DNA of 42,971 nucleotides, taken from positions 1 to 42,971 of the forward strand of contig NZ_JACJLV010000021.1 in NCBI RefSeq assembly GCF_016902415.1, in the 5' to 3' direction. The notes under the pieces are model-generated. The model saw only the letters and a list, made by a program, of their open reading frames with translations. It had not been told where the DNA came from and did no database searches. The position numbers were made by a program, and so were the translations under genes. Shown here one piece after another: positions 31,084-39,436 of this stretch. Position 1 is the first letter of the stretch. Each line of letters opens with the position of its first letter. This stretch comes from Mordavella massiliensis. Its GTDB lineage: Bacteria > Bacillota > Clostridia > Lachnospirales > Lachnospiraceae.

Positions 31084-32484
31084 TCACACTTTACTGTTCA
31101 TTTTTGATGCCATCGATACCAGCAGCGCAGCCATCTCCGGGTCAGCCAGCACTTTTCCAAGCAATTCCGGATCCACTCCCTCTGGCACCTGCAGCATATT
31201 CTCCGGCATCTTCTGGTGGATATCCGGATCAAGTTCTTTCTTTTCATAAAATGCTTTTTCAAAAAGTTTTGCATTTTTCCTCCTGTCATCATCCAGGATA
31301 TGAGAATAAACATTCAGGATCATATTGGCCTGGGAATGACCGGAATCTCCCTGCGTAGCCTTGATATCACCACCATTCAGCTTCAGCTTATAAGTAACGC
31401 TGGTATGCCGGAGGCTGTGTGTAACTACAGAAGGCAGATTGTTTTCAGCAATAAGTTTCTTCAATCCATTCAAGATCACATCTTCACCGACAGGAAGTCC
31501 ATAGGGGGTTGCCAGTACCAGGTTATAGTCCATATATTCATCCCCCATTACTTCTTTTTCCAGATCCTGTTTCTTCTTCCACTCGACAAGCATAAGCGCC
31601 ACAGTTCGCGGGATGAAAACTTTTCTTTCGCTGCCTTCTGTTTTTGGCTTTTTTAAAATACGGACTGTTTTGTTGGATTTTCTGGTTTCTGGAAATACAA
31701 GGAGTACATCTTTTCCATCCAATGCTTTCAAAGCCTCCTTACTTACTCTCTGCAATTCTTTATTGATAACGATATAAGCCCGATCCTCATCAATCGCTTC
31801 CATGGAAATATCCATAGCGTCCCAGGAAAGCGCCGTGACCTCGCCGGGACGGAGTGTACCGGCAAAAATAATATTACAGGCCAGGACAACTCTCTCATCA
31901 ACACATACATCCATTGCGTGCATCATAGTGTCTGCTTCCCATATCTCGCGCTTTTTAGGCGTATGTTTAGGAACAGTCGCCCGCTGGCAGGGATTTTTCT
32001 CCATCAGTTCCCATTTAATTGCCTGCTCAAAGCAGTTGCGGAGCAGCTTGTGAATCTCCCGTATCGTTCCTGTTGTAACATACTCGCTTTTTGGTTTTTT
32101 GGTCATCGGATTGACAACAGCCGGTGTCTCCAAAAGTGTCTGATAGTATTTTTCTATAAAATGCGTATTCAAATCCGAAAGTTTCACTTTACCTATCATC
32201 GGCTTGATATAATTCCTGATCAGGCCAACTTTTCCCTGATATGTAGACATTACCCAGGCTTTTGTTCCATAAATAAAAACATATTCATCGAGAAGATCCG
32301 ACAGGTAGGTACACTTAGGTGCAACAAATGTTCCTAACTCCTGCTTATACTCAATTTCCTTCTTGCGTTTGCGGGCTTCCGCCTTTGTATCATATGTTTC
32401 CCATTTTTGCTTTCTTTCGCCCGCATCATTCTTATAATAATAGACAACTTTATACTTGTGGTTTCGTTCCTGTATGGACGCCAT
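31084..32484 (-). CDS. Tyrosine integrase (Tn916-type)
   Basis: 466 residues from the ATG at 32484, with AAAGGAG upstream; that start lies inside the end of the upstream HTH gene (35-base overlap). The N-terminal arm-binding region (about 1-55) is an AP2-like/Arm domain (KYKVVYYYKNDAGERKQKWE). A SAM-like core-binding domain follows (about 70-180). The catalytic domain has Arg in GTLRPGEVTALSW, HSLRHTSVTY, GDSGHSQAN, and the nucleophile Tyr in LNVYSHI. It directs site-specific integration and excision of the element, and the HTH proteins upstream are likely its directionality factors. Confidence 0.95.
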   Translation of the reverse strand: MASIQERNHKYKVVYYYKNDAGERKQKWETYDTKAEARKRKKEIEYKQELGTFVAPKCTYLSDLLDEYVFIYGTKAWVMSTYQGKVGLIRNYIKPMIGKVKLSDLNTHFIEKYYQTLLETPAVVNPMTKKPKSEYVTTGTIREIHKLLRNCFEQAIKWELMEKNPCQRATVPKHTPKKREIWEADTMMHAMDVCVDERVVLACNIIFAGTLRPGEVTALSWDAMDISMEAIDEDRAYIVINKELQRVSKEALKALDGKDVLLVFPETRKSNKTVRILKKPKTEGSERKVFIPRTVALMLVEWKKKQDLEKEVMGDEYMDYNLVLATPYGLPVGEDVILNGLKKLIAENNLPSVVTHSLRHTSVTYKLKLNGGDIKATQGDSGHSQANMILNVYSHILDDDRRKNAKLFEKAFYEKKELDPDIHQKMPENMLQVPEGVDPELLGKVLADPEMAALLVSMASKMNSKV

Positions 32485-33445
32485 TCTTCTTTCTCCTTTC
32501 TTCCAGCCATGCTTCAAATTCTTTTCTGCAAATCCGTACCCGGTTTCCAATATGTATGATTGGAAATTCTTCCCTCTGGTACCAGTTTACAATCATGGAT
32601 CTTGAAACCTTTGCCATCAGTGCTGCTTCTTCCGGAGTCAGATAACTAAGATTCCCATTACATCTCCGATCTCCGGTCTGCAAAAGTTTCTTTCGTCGGT
32701 AATTCGCCAATGCTATATTTTCTTCCATAGCAAGTTCTTTATAATCATTGCAGGGTGACAACTGATACTCATCCTGCTCATCAAGAAATTTCTGGAAGCT
32801 TTCTTTTGTGATCCGTTTCTGATCAGCAATAATAACTGTAGAAAAATATTTTCCATATTTTCTGCTTTTCAGCAAAGTATAAACAGTTCCTCTGCTAACA
32901 CCAAGCAGTCTCGCCATATCCGGCATACTGATGGTTGCCTCATATAATTCTCTCTTTGCTTTACGATCCTCAGCTGTCTGATACTTCGTCTGTCCGTTGT
33001 ACCAATTCCAAAATACATCTTTCGGTATCCGCTTCCAGTAATCGATCGTAACTGTCTCAAGCTTTTCCCTTTTAATCAGGTCATAGGCAACGCTTTCTTC
33101 AATTTCCAAAAGCTGCGCAATATCACGTACAGAAAAGGACCATTCTTTTAATTCCAGTCCCGGCTCTTCCCCGGTCACTTTCTGATATTTCACCTGATTG
33201 GCATACCACTTTTCAAAACTGGCAATATTGACCCGCAGCTTGCCGGCAATCTCTCTGGACTCAAATACATTCTTATGAAGAAGCCAGTACCGATCCGTCT
33301 TCTTAAGTCCTAACAGTTCTCCCATTTCCGCTACACTCATCCATTTCTTTTGAGGAGATGGTTTTCTTTTGTATGGACTATGGGATTCAATGGCCTCGAT
33401 CATATCCTGGTATTCTTCTTTCATCCATTCTTCCTTTTTATTCAT
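32450..33445 (-). CDS. Protein with four tandem excisionase-type HTH domains
   Basis: 331 residues from the ATG at 33445, behind GGGAG. Four separate MerR/HTH_17-like units are visible at about 35-84, 103-152, 171-224 and 267-316. Examples are SMPDMARLLGVSRGTVYTLL (third) and TPEEAALMAKVSRSMIVNWY followed by IHIGNRVRICRKEFEAWLEE (fourth). Each ends in the 'R-I-x-K-x-x-F-x-x-W' pattern typical of excisionases that bind one half-site; single-domain Xis proteins are 60-70 residues. The gene overlaps the integrase start, so integrase translation may depend on it. A separate single-domain copy lies upstream (33,529-33,714). Confidence 0.88.
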   Translation of the reverse strand: MNKKEEWMKEEYQDMIEAIESHSPYKRKPSPQKKWMSVAEMGELLGLKKTDRYWLLHKNVFESREIAGKLRVNIASFEKWYANQVKYQKVTGEEPGLELKEWSFSVRDIAQLLEIEESVAYDLIKREKLETVTIDYWKRIPKDVFWNWYNGQTKYQTAEDRKAKRELYEATISMPDMARLLGVSRGTVYTLLKSRKYGKYFSTVIIADQKRITKESFQKFLDEQDEYQLSPCNDYKELAMEENIALANYRRKKLLQTGDRRCNGNLSYLTPEEAALMAKVSRSMIVNWYQREEFPIIHIGNRVRICRKEFEAWLEERRKKNGVHTGTKPQV

Positions 33446-33528
33446 AATCAATTCTCCCTTCCTGCTGAAAGGATAACGGAAATATAAGAATAGCGTTACT
33501 ATGTCGATGAACTTTTTTCATATGGAAA

Positions 33529-33714
33529 TTATTCTTCAGAAGGCTGTTTATCCAGCCAGTCGTCAAAACTTTTCTTGGAGATCCGGTACTTTCCGCCGTC
33601 CAACTGGATCCAGCGAAATTCATTTCTTTTCAGAAGGCTGTAAACTGTCGGTCGGCTGACTCCAAGAATTTCCTGTAATTCTGCTACTGTGTAACACCTT
33701 TTCTCTGCCATCAT
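33529..33714 (-). CDS. Excisionase-like single HTH protein
   Basis: 61 residues from the ATG at 33714, with GAGG 5 bases upstream. CYTVAELQEILGVSRPTVYS, then LLKRNEFRWIQLDGGKYRIS and KKSFDDWLDKQ, is a complete HTH_17/Xis domain. It closely resembles the units in the four-domain protein downstream, 83 bases away. The likely role is to bind the attachment site and favour excision by the tyrosine integrase. The 480-base interval upstream (33,715-34,195) holds no further gene but carries the candidate oriT. Confidence 0.88.
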   Translation of the reverse strand: MMAEKRCYTVAELQEILGVSRPTVYSLLKRNEFRWIQLDGGKYRISKKSFDDWLDKQPSEE

Positions 33715-34084
33715 GCATACCTCTTTCCATTCATTAATACGAAGGGCCATGATATTAGCCTCTTCATATATAGAAAGGAAATCGGGGAATTTTACAGCGT
33801 CTGTGATTAGCTTTTTTTGATTATTTTTGACAGTCCAAATAAAAAATAATTTGAAATTTTTCATGATCCACACTGTAAAACAAGCCCTTTTCGTTTCTAT
33901 TAATGAGAGGGTTTGAATTTTCAAAGAGCAAGATCCACCCCGTAATACAAAAGCAGATTTTCTGACTTTTGCATTCTCCGTGGTCGGGCTCTTGATGGGG
34001 ATTCCGTTTCCCCATACCCTCGGCAATTCCCATACATTTCTTTATCCAGCAGTGATCAAAAATGTATCGGAATTATATTGGCTT

Positions 34085-34145
34085 CCAACAGAATGTTGGG
34101 CGCAGCACTGAAATCTATCCGGAAGGGACAGCCGGCATTTCAGTG
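34085..34145 (+). other. Candidate oriT upstream of mobC
   Basis: Two perfect inverted repeats stand in tandem: CCAACA-GAA-TGTTGG (34085-34099), and CACTGAAAT (34106-34114) with ATTTCAGTG (34137-34145) around 22 bases. They end about 50 bases before the mobC ATG, the usual place for the nick region of MOBP-type mobilization systems. The nick base itself is not identified. Confidence 0.55.
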
Positions 34146-34195
34146 AATGGCACCGCTGTTGGCGGCTCCATTTATCACGCAGTGGAAGGAGGAGT

Positions 34196-34591
34196 ATGAA
34201 AAAGATCAAAAAGAATAATGAACAGCTACGCACACACATCATCTGCCTCCGGTTGACGGATATAGAACTATCTGTATTAGATGACCGGGCTGAAAAATGC
34301 AGGATGACAAGATCAGACTTCATCCGGAACGTGATCTTAAACAGGAAACTGACTCCGAAATACCAGATTGTAATTGACAGCGAGGAGGTCAAATCACTTC
34401 TCGCACAATATGGGAAAATCGGATCCAACCTGAACCAGATCGCCAGGCATTTTAACAGTGGTGGGGAACGCTCTCTTGCCATGCAGGAGGAGATAGAACG
34501 TGCAATTGCAGAACTTTATGCGCTGCGGAAAGAAGTGCTTCGATTGGCAGGTGATTATATTGGCAGTTATCAAACACATAAAAAGTCATAA
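34196..34591 (+). CDS. MobC-type relaxosome accessory protein
   Basis: 131 residues. The N-terminal ribbon-helix-helix-like part (THIICLRLTDIELSVLDDRA, then EKCRMTRSDFIRNVILNR) and the conserved IGSNLNQIARHFNSGGE (about 82-98) are the MobC signature. It binds oriT and helps the relaxase open the strands. GGAGGAG precedes the ATG. The relaxase gene starts inside its 3' end (32-base overlap), so the two are translationally coupled. Confidence 0.93.
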   Translation: MKKIKKNNEQLRTHIICLRLTDIELSVLDDRAEKCRMTRSDFIRNVILNRKLTPKYQIVIDSEEVKSLLAQYGKIGSNLNQIARHFNSGGERSLAMQEEIERAIAELYALRKEVLRLAGDYIGSYQTHKKS

Positions 34592-36215
34592 CGCCAATTA
34601 TTCTGACACAATGGAGTATCTGCTGTTTCAGCATGATGAGAAAACCGGCAAGATGCTTCAAAATGAACTGGGACAGAAAATTCTCCGGGATGAATTCTAT
34701 CTGGACGGGCTCAACTGTAATCCTGATACATTTGATATTGAATGCAGAATGACAAATGAAGCATTTAAGAAAAACCGCAGGCGAAACGAATTAAAAAGTC
34801 ACCATTACATCATCAGTTTCGATCCAGCGGACGTATCGGAATGTGGGCTTACTGGGAAAAGGGCACAGGAGCTTTGCCTGGAATTTGCAAAAAAGAATTT
34901 CCCAGGCTATCAGGCGGTGGTGGTTACCCACACAGACGGCGGAAACCATTCCGGCAACATCCATACCCATATCGTGATCAACAGTGTCCGCAAAAATGCC
35001 GTGGCACGCCAGAACTATATGGATAAGCCAAATGAAGAAAAGGCCGGCTATAAGCATCGGTCCACAAACCGATTTCTGGAACATCTGAAAAAGGAAGTCA
35101 TGGCCATGTGTGAGCGGGAAGGACTACATCAGGTTGATCTTCTTTCTCCTGCTCCGGAAAAAGTGACAGAAGCAGAGTTTCGTGCAATAACCAGAGGACA
35201 GAAAAAACTGGAACAGATTAATCAGGAAATTGTACAGAAAGGTCTCAAACCAACGGCCACAACATTCCAGACAAAGAAGGATTTTCTCCGGAAGGCGATT
35301 GATGAATGCTCTGGATCAGCCAGAAATTTTAAAGAGTTTCAATCTCTTCTTCTGGAAAATTACAATATATCCGTGATTTTGCAAAGAGGAAGATATAGAT
35401 ATCTGCATCCGGATCGTGATCTCAGGATCACTGAAAAAGCACTGGGAACAGACTATGGCATGGAACACCTGGAAAAGAGATTTCTCCAAAACGATAATGG
35501 GATCCAGCCAGAACACAGAACAACTACACATCATTCTGTCCATGGCGATTACCACAAAGATCCAACTGCTATCTTCTACTATCGGACACATCTACGTCTT
35601 GTGGTTGATTTGCAGACAAATGTTAAAGCTATGCAGAGTGAAGCTTATGCCCGTAAAGTTAAGATCACCAATCTGCAGCAAATGGCGAATACCCTGATCT
35701 ATATTCAGGAACATGGTTATGACACCAGAGAAAACCTGTCCAGGATCATATCGGAGGCAAGTGCAAAACTGAATGAGGCACAAGAAAGTTTAGATGAACT
35801 CTCTGCAGAATTGAAGACATTAAATTCGCAGATTCACTACACAGGACAGTACTTTTCATCTAAAGGAACATATACAGAATTCATACGATCCAGAAGCAAA
35901 AAGAAATTCCGCAGTGAGCATGCTTCTGAACTGCAGGCATATGAACAGGCCAGGGACTGGCTGAAAAGCTTCTATACTGACGGGAAAATGCTTTCAATGA
36001 AATCATTAAAATCCCGCAAACAGAACCTGCAGGATAAAATCAGTTCCCAGAAACAGGCATTACAAGAACTAAGAAGCCGCTGCACAGAACTGGAGACTGT
36101 TTCCTATAACGTAGATGCCATTCTTGACAGAACGGCAATGGAGACAGAAAAAGTTCCCATTCAATCAGCAGCACATCACAACTCACAGAAAGAAAGGAAA
36201 GAAGAATCATTATGA
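34560..36215 (+). CDS. Relaxase/mobilization nuclease (PF03432, MOBP-type)
   Basis: 551 residues from TTG at 34560, with AGGTG 7 bases upstream. This start gives the family N-terminus (M)AVIKHIKSHNANYSDTMEYL with the nucleophile Tyr at about 13 or 19; a start further upstream would add a non-homologous tail. The HUH-like metal motif is HTDGGNHSGNIHTHIVIN (about 138-155). The C-terminal third (about 395-535) is coiled coil. It nicks oriT and leads the strand into a helper's secretion channel. Its stop overlaps the next ATG by 4 bases, so the nucleotide-metabolism genes downstream are co-translated with the relaxase. Confidence 0.93.
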   Translation: MAVIKHIKSHNANYSDTMEYLLFQHDEKTGKMLQNELGQKILRDEFYLDGLNCNPDTFDIECRMTNEAFKKNRRRNELKSHHYIISFDPADVSECGLTGKRAQELCLEFAKKNFPGYQAVVVTHTDGGNHSGNIHTHIVINSVRKNAVARQNYMDKPNEEKAGYKHRSTNRFLEHLKKEVMAMCEREGLHQVDLLSPAPEKVTEAEFRAITRGQKKLEQINQEIVQKGLKPTATTFQTKKDFLRKAIDECSGSARNFKEFQSLLLENYNISVILQRGRYRYLHPDRDLRITEKALGTDYGMEHLEKRFLQNDNGIQPEHRTTTHHSVHGDYHKDPTAIFYYRTHLRLVVDLQTNVKAMQSEAYARKVKITNLQQMANTLIYIQEHGYDTRENLSRIISEASAKLNEAQESLDELSAELKTLNSQIHYTGQYFSSKGTYTEFIRSRSKKKFRSEHASELQAYEQARDWLKSFYTDGKMLSMKSLKSRKQNLQDKISSQKQALQELRSRCTELETVSYNVDAILDRTAMETEKVPIQSAAHHNSQKERKEESL

Positions 36216-36538
36216 CACAATCAGAATTTAGACTGATCTTTGCAGATCAGGTCAATAAATGCGAAGAAACATTACGGATGAAGAAAAAAGAATATACCGG
36301 CGACCGCGAAGACAGACTCAGCGCTTTCCGGATCGCCGCTTCTCTTCAGGACTGCACGCCCCAGCGGGCTCTTGTCGGGATGATGGCAAAACATATCGTA
36401 TCTTTATATGATATGTGTTATGCCAAGAATACTTCCTTCACAAAAGAATTATGGGATGAGAAGATCACCGACAGCCTGAACTATCTCTTCCTGCTGGCAG
36501 CGATCATCAAAGAGGAGGGTACTTATGAACAGAATTGA
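36212..36538 (+). CDS. Nmad1/DUF1599-like NTP-pyrophosphatase family protein
   Basis: 108 residues. KCEETLRMKKKEYTGDREDR, then LSAFRIAASLQDCTPQRALV and GMMAKHIVSLYDM, end in LWDEKITDSLNYLFLLAAII. The E-K-x-x-D-x-x-N-Y motif matches all-alpha NTP-pyrophosphatase-like proteins (DUF1599, nucleotide modification associated domain 1), known mostly from phages. The likely reaction is hydrolysis of a dNTP, or handling of a modified dNTP. The start overlaps the relaxase stop (ATGA), and the end overlaps the ThyX start by 14 bases. Confidence 0.8.
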   Translation: MTQSEFRLIFADQVNKCEETLRMKKKEYTGDREDRLSAFRIAASLQDCTPQRALVGMMAKHIVSLYDMCYAKNTSFTKELWDEKITDSLNYLFLLAAIIKEEGTYEQN

Positions 36539-37292
36539 AACAAAAATCCTGAACTGCTCCGCCGTTAGCGAAGCTGAAAAGACGATGGTATTTGCAGCCA
36601 GGCTGACACAGCGCGGGCATCTGATCCACAACATGGAAGATCTGATCCGACTGTACAATCAGTCCTTTACTAATGATACCGTAAAAAATATGGGACAACT
36701 CCCGCATCCTGCCATACAGAAATTTGCCGTGATTACAGTAGCTGTAGTAGGCGCCAGCCGGAGATTTCTTTCCCAGATCACCCGGCACCAGAATGAGGTA
36801 AAATTCATGAGCGCATCCCTCCAGTACAGCAACTATTCCGGGGAAGCAGATTTCGCAATACCCTATGAGATCCTCACCGCACCGGCGGCTATCAAAGAAT
36901 TATATGAAAAAAGCTGCCAGACCGATATGGATAATTATGAGCGCCTCTGCAAAACCGGCATCAGCCACGACTCGGCAGGATATCTGACACCACAGGGGTT
37001 AAGAAATGTTCTGCTTATCAGTGCGACCCCTTACCAGTGGAAACATATGATCGGGCAGCGTTCCTGCAGACGCAACACGGATGAAATGAGAATCGTGATC
37101 CTGAATATTTGGAAGGATCTGTATGATTTAAGCCCGGTACTTTTTCTTCCGGAACTGACAGGTCCATTCTGCCAACGTGGAAAATGCCTGGAAGGAAAAA
37201 TGAGTTGCAGAAATCCTCTTGAACGATCCCTTACTCCGGCTGATATTATCTTACGGGATTATCCGCTTCTCATGGGAGGTGAACTCTCATGA
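36525..37292 (+). CDS. thyX: Divergent FAD-dependent thymidylate synthase (ThyX family)
   Basis: 255 residues. ThyX converts dUMP to dTMP with methylene-tetrahydrofolate and FADH2. The order of elements fits: an N-terminal helical part, FLSQITRHQNEVKFMSASLQ then YSNY (about 81-104), and LTPQGLRNVLLISATPYQWK followed by HMIGQRSCRRNTDEMR. The canonical signature is R-H-R-x7-S-x-R-Y; here it reads RHQ, with SLQY one residue later, so two conserved arginines are Gln. A C-terminal Cys cluster (GPFCQRGKCLEGKMSC) is present. GGAGGG lies before the ATG, inside the previous gene. Activity is uncertain because of the changed signature; the fold assignment is likely. Confidence 0.8.
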   Translation: MNRIETKILNCSAVSEAEKTMVFAARLTQRGHLIHNMEDLIRLYNQSFTNDTVKNMGQLPHPAIQKFAVITVAVVGASRRFLSQITRHQNEVKFMSASLQYSNYSGEADFAIPYEILTAPAAIKELYEKSCQTDMDNYERLCKTGISHDSAGYLTPQGLRNVLLISATPYQWKHMIGQRSCRRNTDEMRIVILNIWKDLYDLSPVLFLPELTGPFCQRGKCLEGKMSCRNPLERSLTPADIILRDYPLLMGGELS

Positions 37293-37702
37293 AAATACGA
37301 CTGATTGATTTTGGAGTCTCCAAAGAACATTGTCCCTTCCGACCTCATGAAAATGATGCCGGAGCGGATGTATATGTTCCCTTTGACTGTACTCTGAACC
37401 CCGGTGATATCATAAAAATACCACTGGGATTTGGACTGGAAATCCCTGACGGATACGCAGGATATGTGTTTCCCAGGAGCAGCCTGGCCGTCAAAGGTCT
37501 GGTATGCGAACTGCCGCCCATCGATTCCGGATATCGTGGTGAAATCCATGCCATTGTCAGCAATGTAAGCAATATCCGGCAGACAATCAAGAAGGATACC
37601 CGAATTGGCCAGCTGGTCATCACTCCTGTGATTATTGCCGATTTTGTACTGGATCTTGGCACTGAACGTGGCACCGGAGCCTTTGGCAGTACTGGAAAAT
37701 AA
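37289..37702 (+). CDS. dut: dUTPase (deoxyuridine 5'-triphosphate nucleotidohydrolase)
   Basis: 137 residues, the trimeric dUTPase length. All five family motifs are present and complete: DAGADVY (23-29), PRSSLA (62-67), PIDSGYRGEI (77-86), RIGQLV (105-110) and RGTGAFGSTG (127-136). It hydrolyses dUTP to dUMP and pyrophosphate, making the substrate of thymidylate synthase and keeping uracil out of DNA. The ATG overlaps the ThyX stop (ATGA). It closes the mobC-relaxase-Nmad1-thyX-dut operon. Confidence 0.95.
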   Translation: MKIRLIDFGVSKEHCPFRPHENDAGADVYVPFDCTLNPGDIIKIPLGFGLEIPDGYAGYVFPRSSLAVKGLVCELPPIDSGYRGEIHAIVSNVSNIRQTIKKDTRIGQLVITPVIIADFVLDLGTERGTGAFGSTGK

Positions 37703-37783
37703 ACTTTTACAATCAGAGACGCCGTATATATCGGCATCTTAATACCAACCAATACACAACACACAGAGAGGAGAATTATTATT

Positions 37784-37965
37784 ATGATCACTTTTGGAGA
37801 AAAAATTAAGCACTTAAGAAACAAAAATCATCTTACACAGAAGCAGCTTGGTCTTGCACTCGGCTTTTCCGAGAACTCCGCTGATATCCGTATCGCTCAA
37901 TACGAATCCGGGGAAAGGAAGCCAAGGGAAGATATTTTGCGAAAAATGGCTAAAATGGGAGTATC
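37784..37965 (+). pseudogene. XRE HTH gene truncated by an IS256-family insertion
   Basis: The ATG at 37784 follows GAGGAG. ITFGEKIKHLRNKNHLTQKQ then LGLALGFSENSADIRIAQYE form a complete XRE HTH, and SGERKPREDILRKMAKMG follows. The frame then enters the IS end (VSQSLCKPSN) and stops at 37993. The native C-terminus is not found right of the IS, where IS110 sequence lies. The product of 69 residues may still bind DNA. It resembles repressors with an insert in the recognition helix region, common in Firmicutes. Confidence 0.82.
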
Positions 37966-38028
37966 CCAAAGTTTGTGTAAACCTTCAAACTGATGTAAGA
38001 TAGACTTACCAGTTTGGAGGTTTATTTT

Positions 38029-39276
38029 ATGGCAAGGAAAAAGGATACCCCACAAAAAGCAGCTCTTCGAGAAATGATGGGCAACTACATGAAAGAAAAC
38101 AATGTTAAAGTCAAAGATGGGACAGATGTTAACTCCATCATGCGGGATATGATGTCCATCATTCTGGAAGGTGCTCTGGACCAGGAGATTGACGAGGAAT
38201 TAGGCTATTCTAAGTATGATTATCGTAACAAGGAAACGGATAATTCCAGAAATGGACATTCTCAGAAAACAATGCATACCAGCTATGGAGACATGGAAAT
38301 CGACATCCCCAGGGACAGGAAAGGCGAGTTTGAACCGCAGATTGTCAAGAAATACCAGAATACTGTCACTCAGGACATGGAGGAAAAGATCATCTCTATG
38401 TATGCCAAAGGAATGACCACGAATGATATTGAAAGCCATATGCGTGAACTATACGACATCGAAATCTCTGACAGCACCATCAGCCGGATCACTGATAAGA
38501 TTCTTCCCATTGTGAAAGAATGGCAGGAAAGGCCATTGGAAGAGATTTATGCCGTGGTTTTCATGGACGCCATCCATTACCATGTGCGCAATGAAGGCCG
38601 GATTGTAAAACGTGCGGTTTATATCGCCATTGGGATTGACATGGAAGGACATAAAGACGTGCTTGGCATGTATGTGGGCCAAAACGAAAGCGCGAAATTC
38701 TGGCTTTCCATTTTGAACGGGCTAAGGAACCGCGGGGTAGAAGATATCCTGATTGCATGTGTGGATGGGCTGACAGGATTTCCTCAGGCAATCGAGGCGG
38801 TATTTCCTCAGACAGAAATCCAGCAATGCATCATTCATCAGATCCGGAATACAACGAAGTTCGTTTCCTATAAGGAGATCAAGCCCCTGATGGCTGATCT
38901 AAAACGTGTATATGCGGCTCCAACAGAAGAAATCGCATTAGCAGAGCTGGACAGTTTTGATGACAAATGGAGCGGAAAATACCCGAAAATAGCGAAATCC
39001 TGGAAAGATAACTGGGCGAATCTTTCGACTTATTTTAAGTACCCGGAAGCGGTACGCCGTCTGATCTATACTACCAATGCAATTGAGGGATTTAACCGCC
39101 AGCTCCGGAAAGTCACAAAATCCAAGACAGTGTTCCCTTCCGATGAGAGTCTTTTAAAAATGCTGTATCTGGCCATGATGGATATCACGAAAAAATGGAC
39201 AGGCCACCGACAAGATTGGGGACAGATCCATTCGCAGCTGGAGATTTTCTTTGAAGAAAGGCTATCCGGATTATAA
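38029..39276 (+). CDS. IS256-family transposase
   Basis: 415 residues from the ATG at 38029, with GGAGG 8 bases upstream; the longer frame from 38014 starts on that site. The DDE domain shows VVFMDAIHYHVR (first Asp), DILIACVDGLTGFPQAIEAV (second Asp) and the C-terminal LIYTTNAIEGFNRQLRKVTK with the Glu, the Transposase_mut signature. The frame is full length and the IS ends are present. Confidence 0.96.
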   Translation: MARKKDTPQKAALREMMGNYMKENNVKVKDGTDVNSIMRDMMSIILEGALDQEIDEELGYSKYDYRNKETDNSRNGHSQKTMHTSYGDMEIDIPRDRKGEFEPQIVKKYQNTVTQDMEEKIISMYAKGMTTNDIESHMRELYDIEISDSTISRITDKILPIVKEWQERPLEEIYAVVFMDAIHYHVRNEGRIVKRAVYIAIGIDMEGHKDVLGMYVGQNESAKFWLSILNGLRNRGVEDILIACVDGLTGFPQAIEAVFPQTEIQQCIIHQIRNTTKFVSYKEIKPLMADLKRVYAAPTEEIALAELDSFDDKWSGKYPKIAKSWKDNWANLSTYFKYPEAVRRLIYTTNAIEGFNRQLRKVTKSKTVFPSDESLLKMLYLAMMDITKKWTGHRQDWGQIHSQLEIFFEERLSGL

Positions 39277-39293
39277 GCAGTTTCCCGTCTAGG

Positions 39294-39314
39294 AGGGCTG
39301 GGTTAGCCAGCCCT
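39294..39314 (+). terminator. Hairpin after the IS256 transposase
   Basis: AGGGCTGG and CCAGCCCT form an 8-bp stem with a 5-base loop, 17 bases after the transposase stop. There is no T-run, so termination may be weak. Confidence 0.5.
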
Positions 39315-39436
39315 GCTTGACATGTCTGGGAACTGCATTATAATACAAGAAAGGGCAGAACCTCAAAAAATTGGCTCTGCCTAAAGTAACTAATGACATA
39401 TCTTATATCAGTTTTTTCAGTTTACACAAAACTTGA

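Larger units (their letters stand above)
26304..37965. mobile_element. Tyrosine-integrase mobilizable element, truncated on the right
   Basis: The proposed left edge is the tRNA-Arg 3' half. The region contains a tyrosine integrase, two excisionase-like HTH genes, MobC, a MOBP-type relaxase, a nucleotide-metabolism trio and accessory genes. There is no type IV secretion system, so it depends on a helper. The right edge is not native: an XRE gene is cut by an IS256-family copy that abuts an IS110 fragment, so the far end has been deleted. The linkage of the tRNA scar to this integrase is inferred from position only. Confidence 0.5.
37966..39436 (+). mobile_element. IS256-family insertion sequence
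   Basis: About 1.47 kb. The left end has AAAGTTTGTGTAAACC then AAACTGATGTAAGATA. The right end, read inverted, has AAGTTTTGTGTAAACT then AAACTGATATAAGATA, which gives imperfect terminal inverted repeats of about 35 bases. No matching 8-9 bp target duplication is seen: the left flank (AAATGGGAGTATCC) and right flank (GAAACGGTCTCG) differ, so the two sides are not the original halves of one target. Confidence 0.85.

Noticed and set aside
37966-39436. Target duplication for the IS256 copy
   Set aside because: I compared the flanking 10-15 bases on both sides and found no shared 8-9 base direct repeat.
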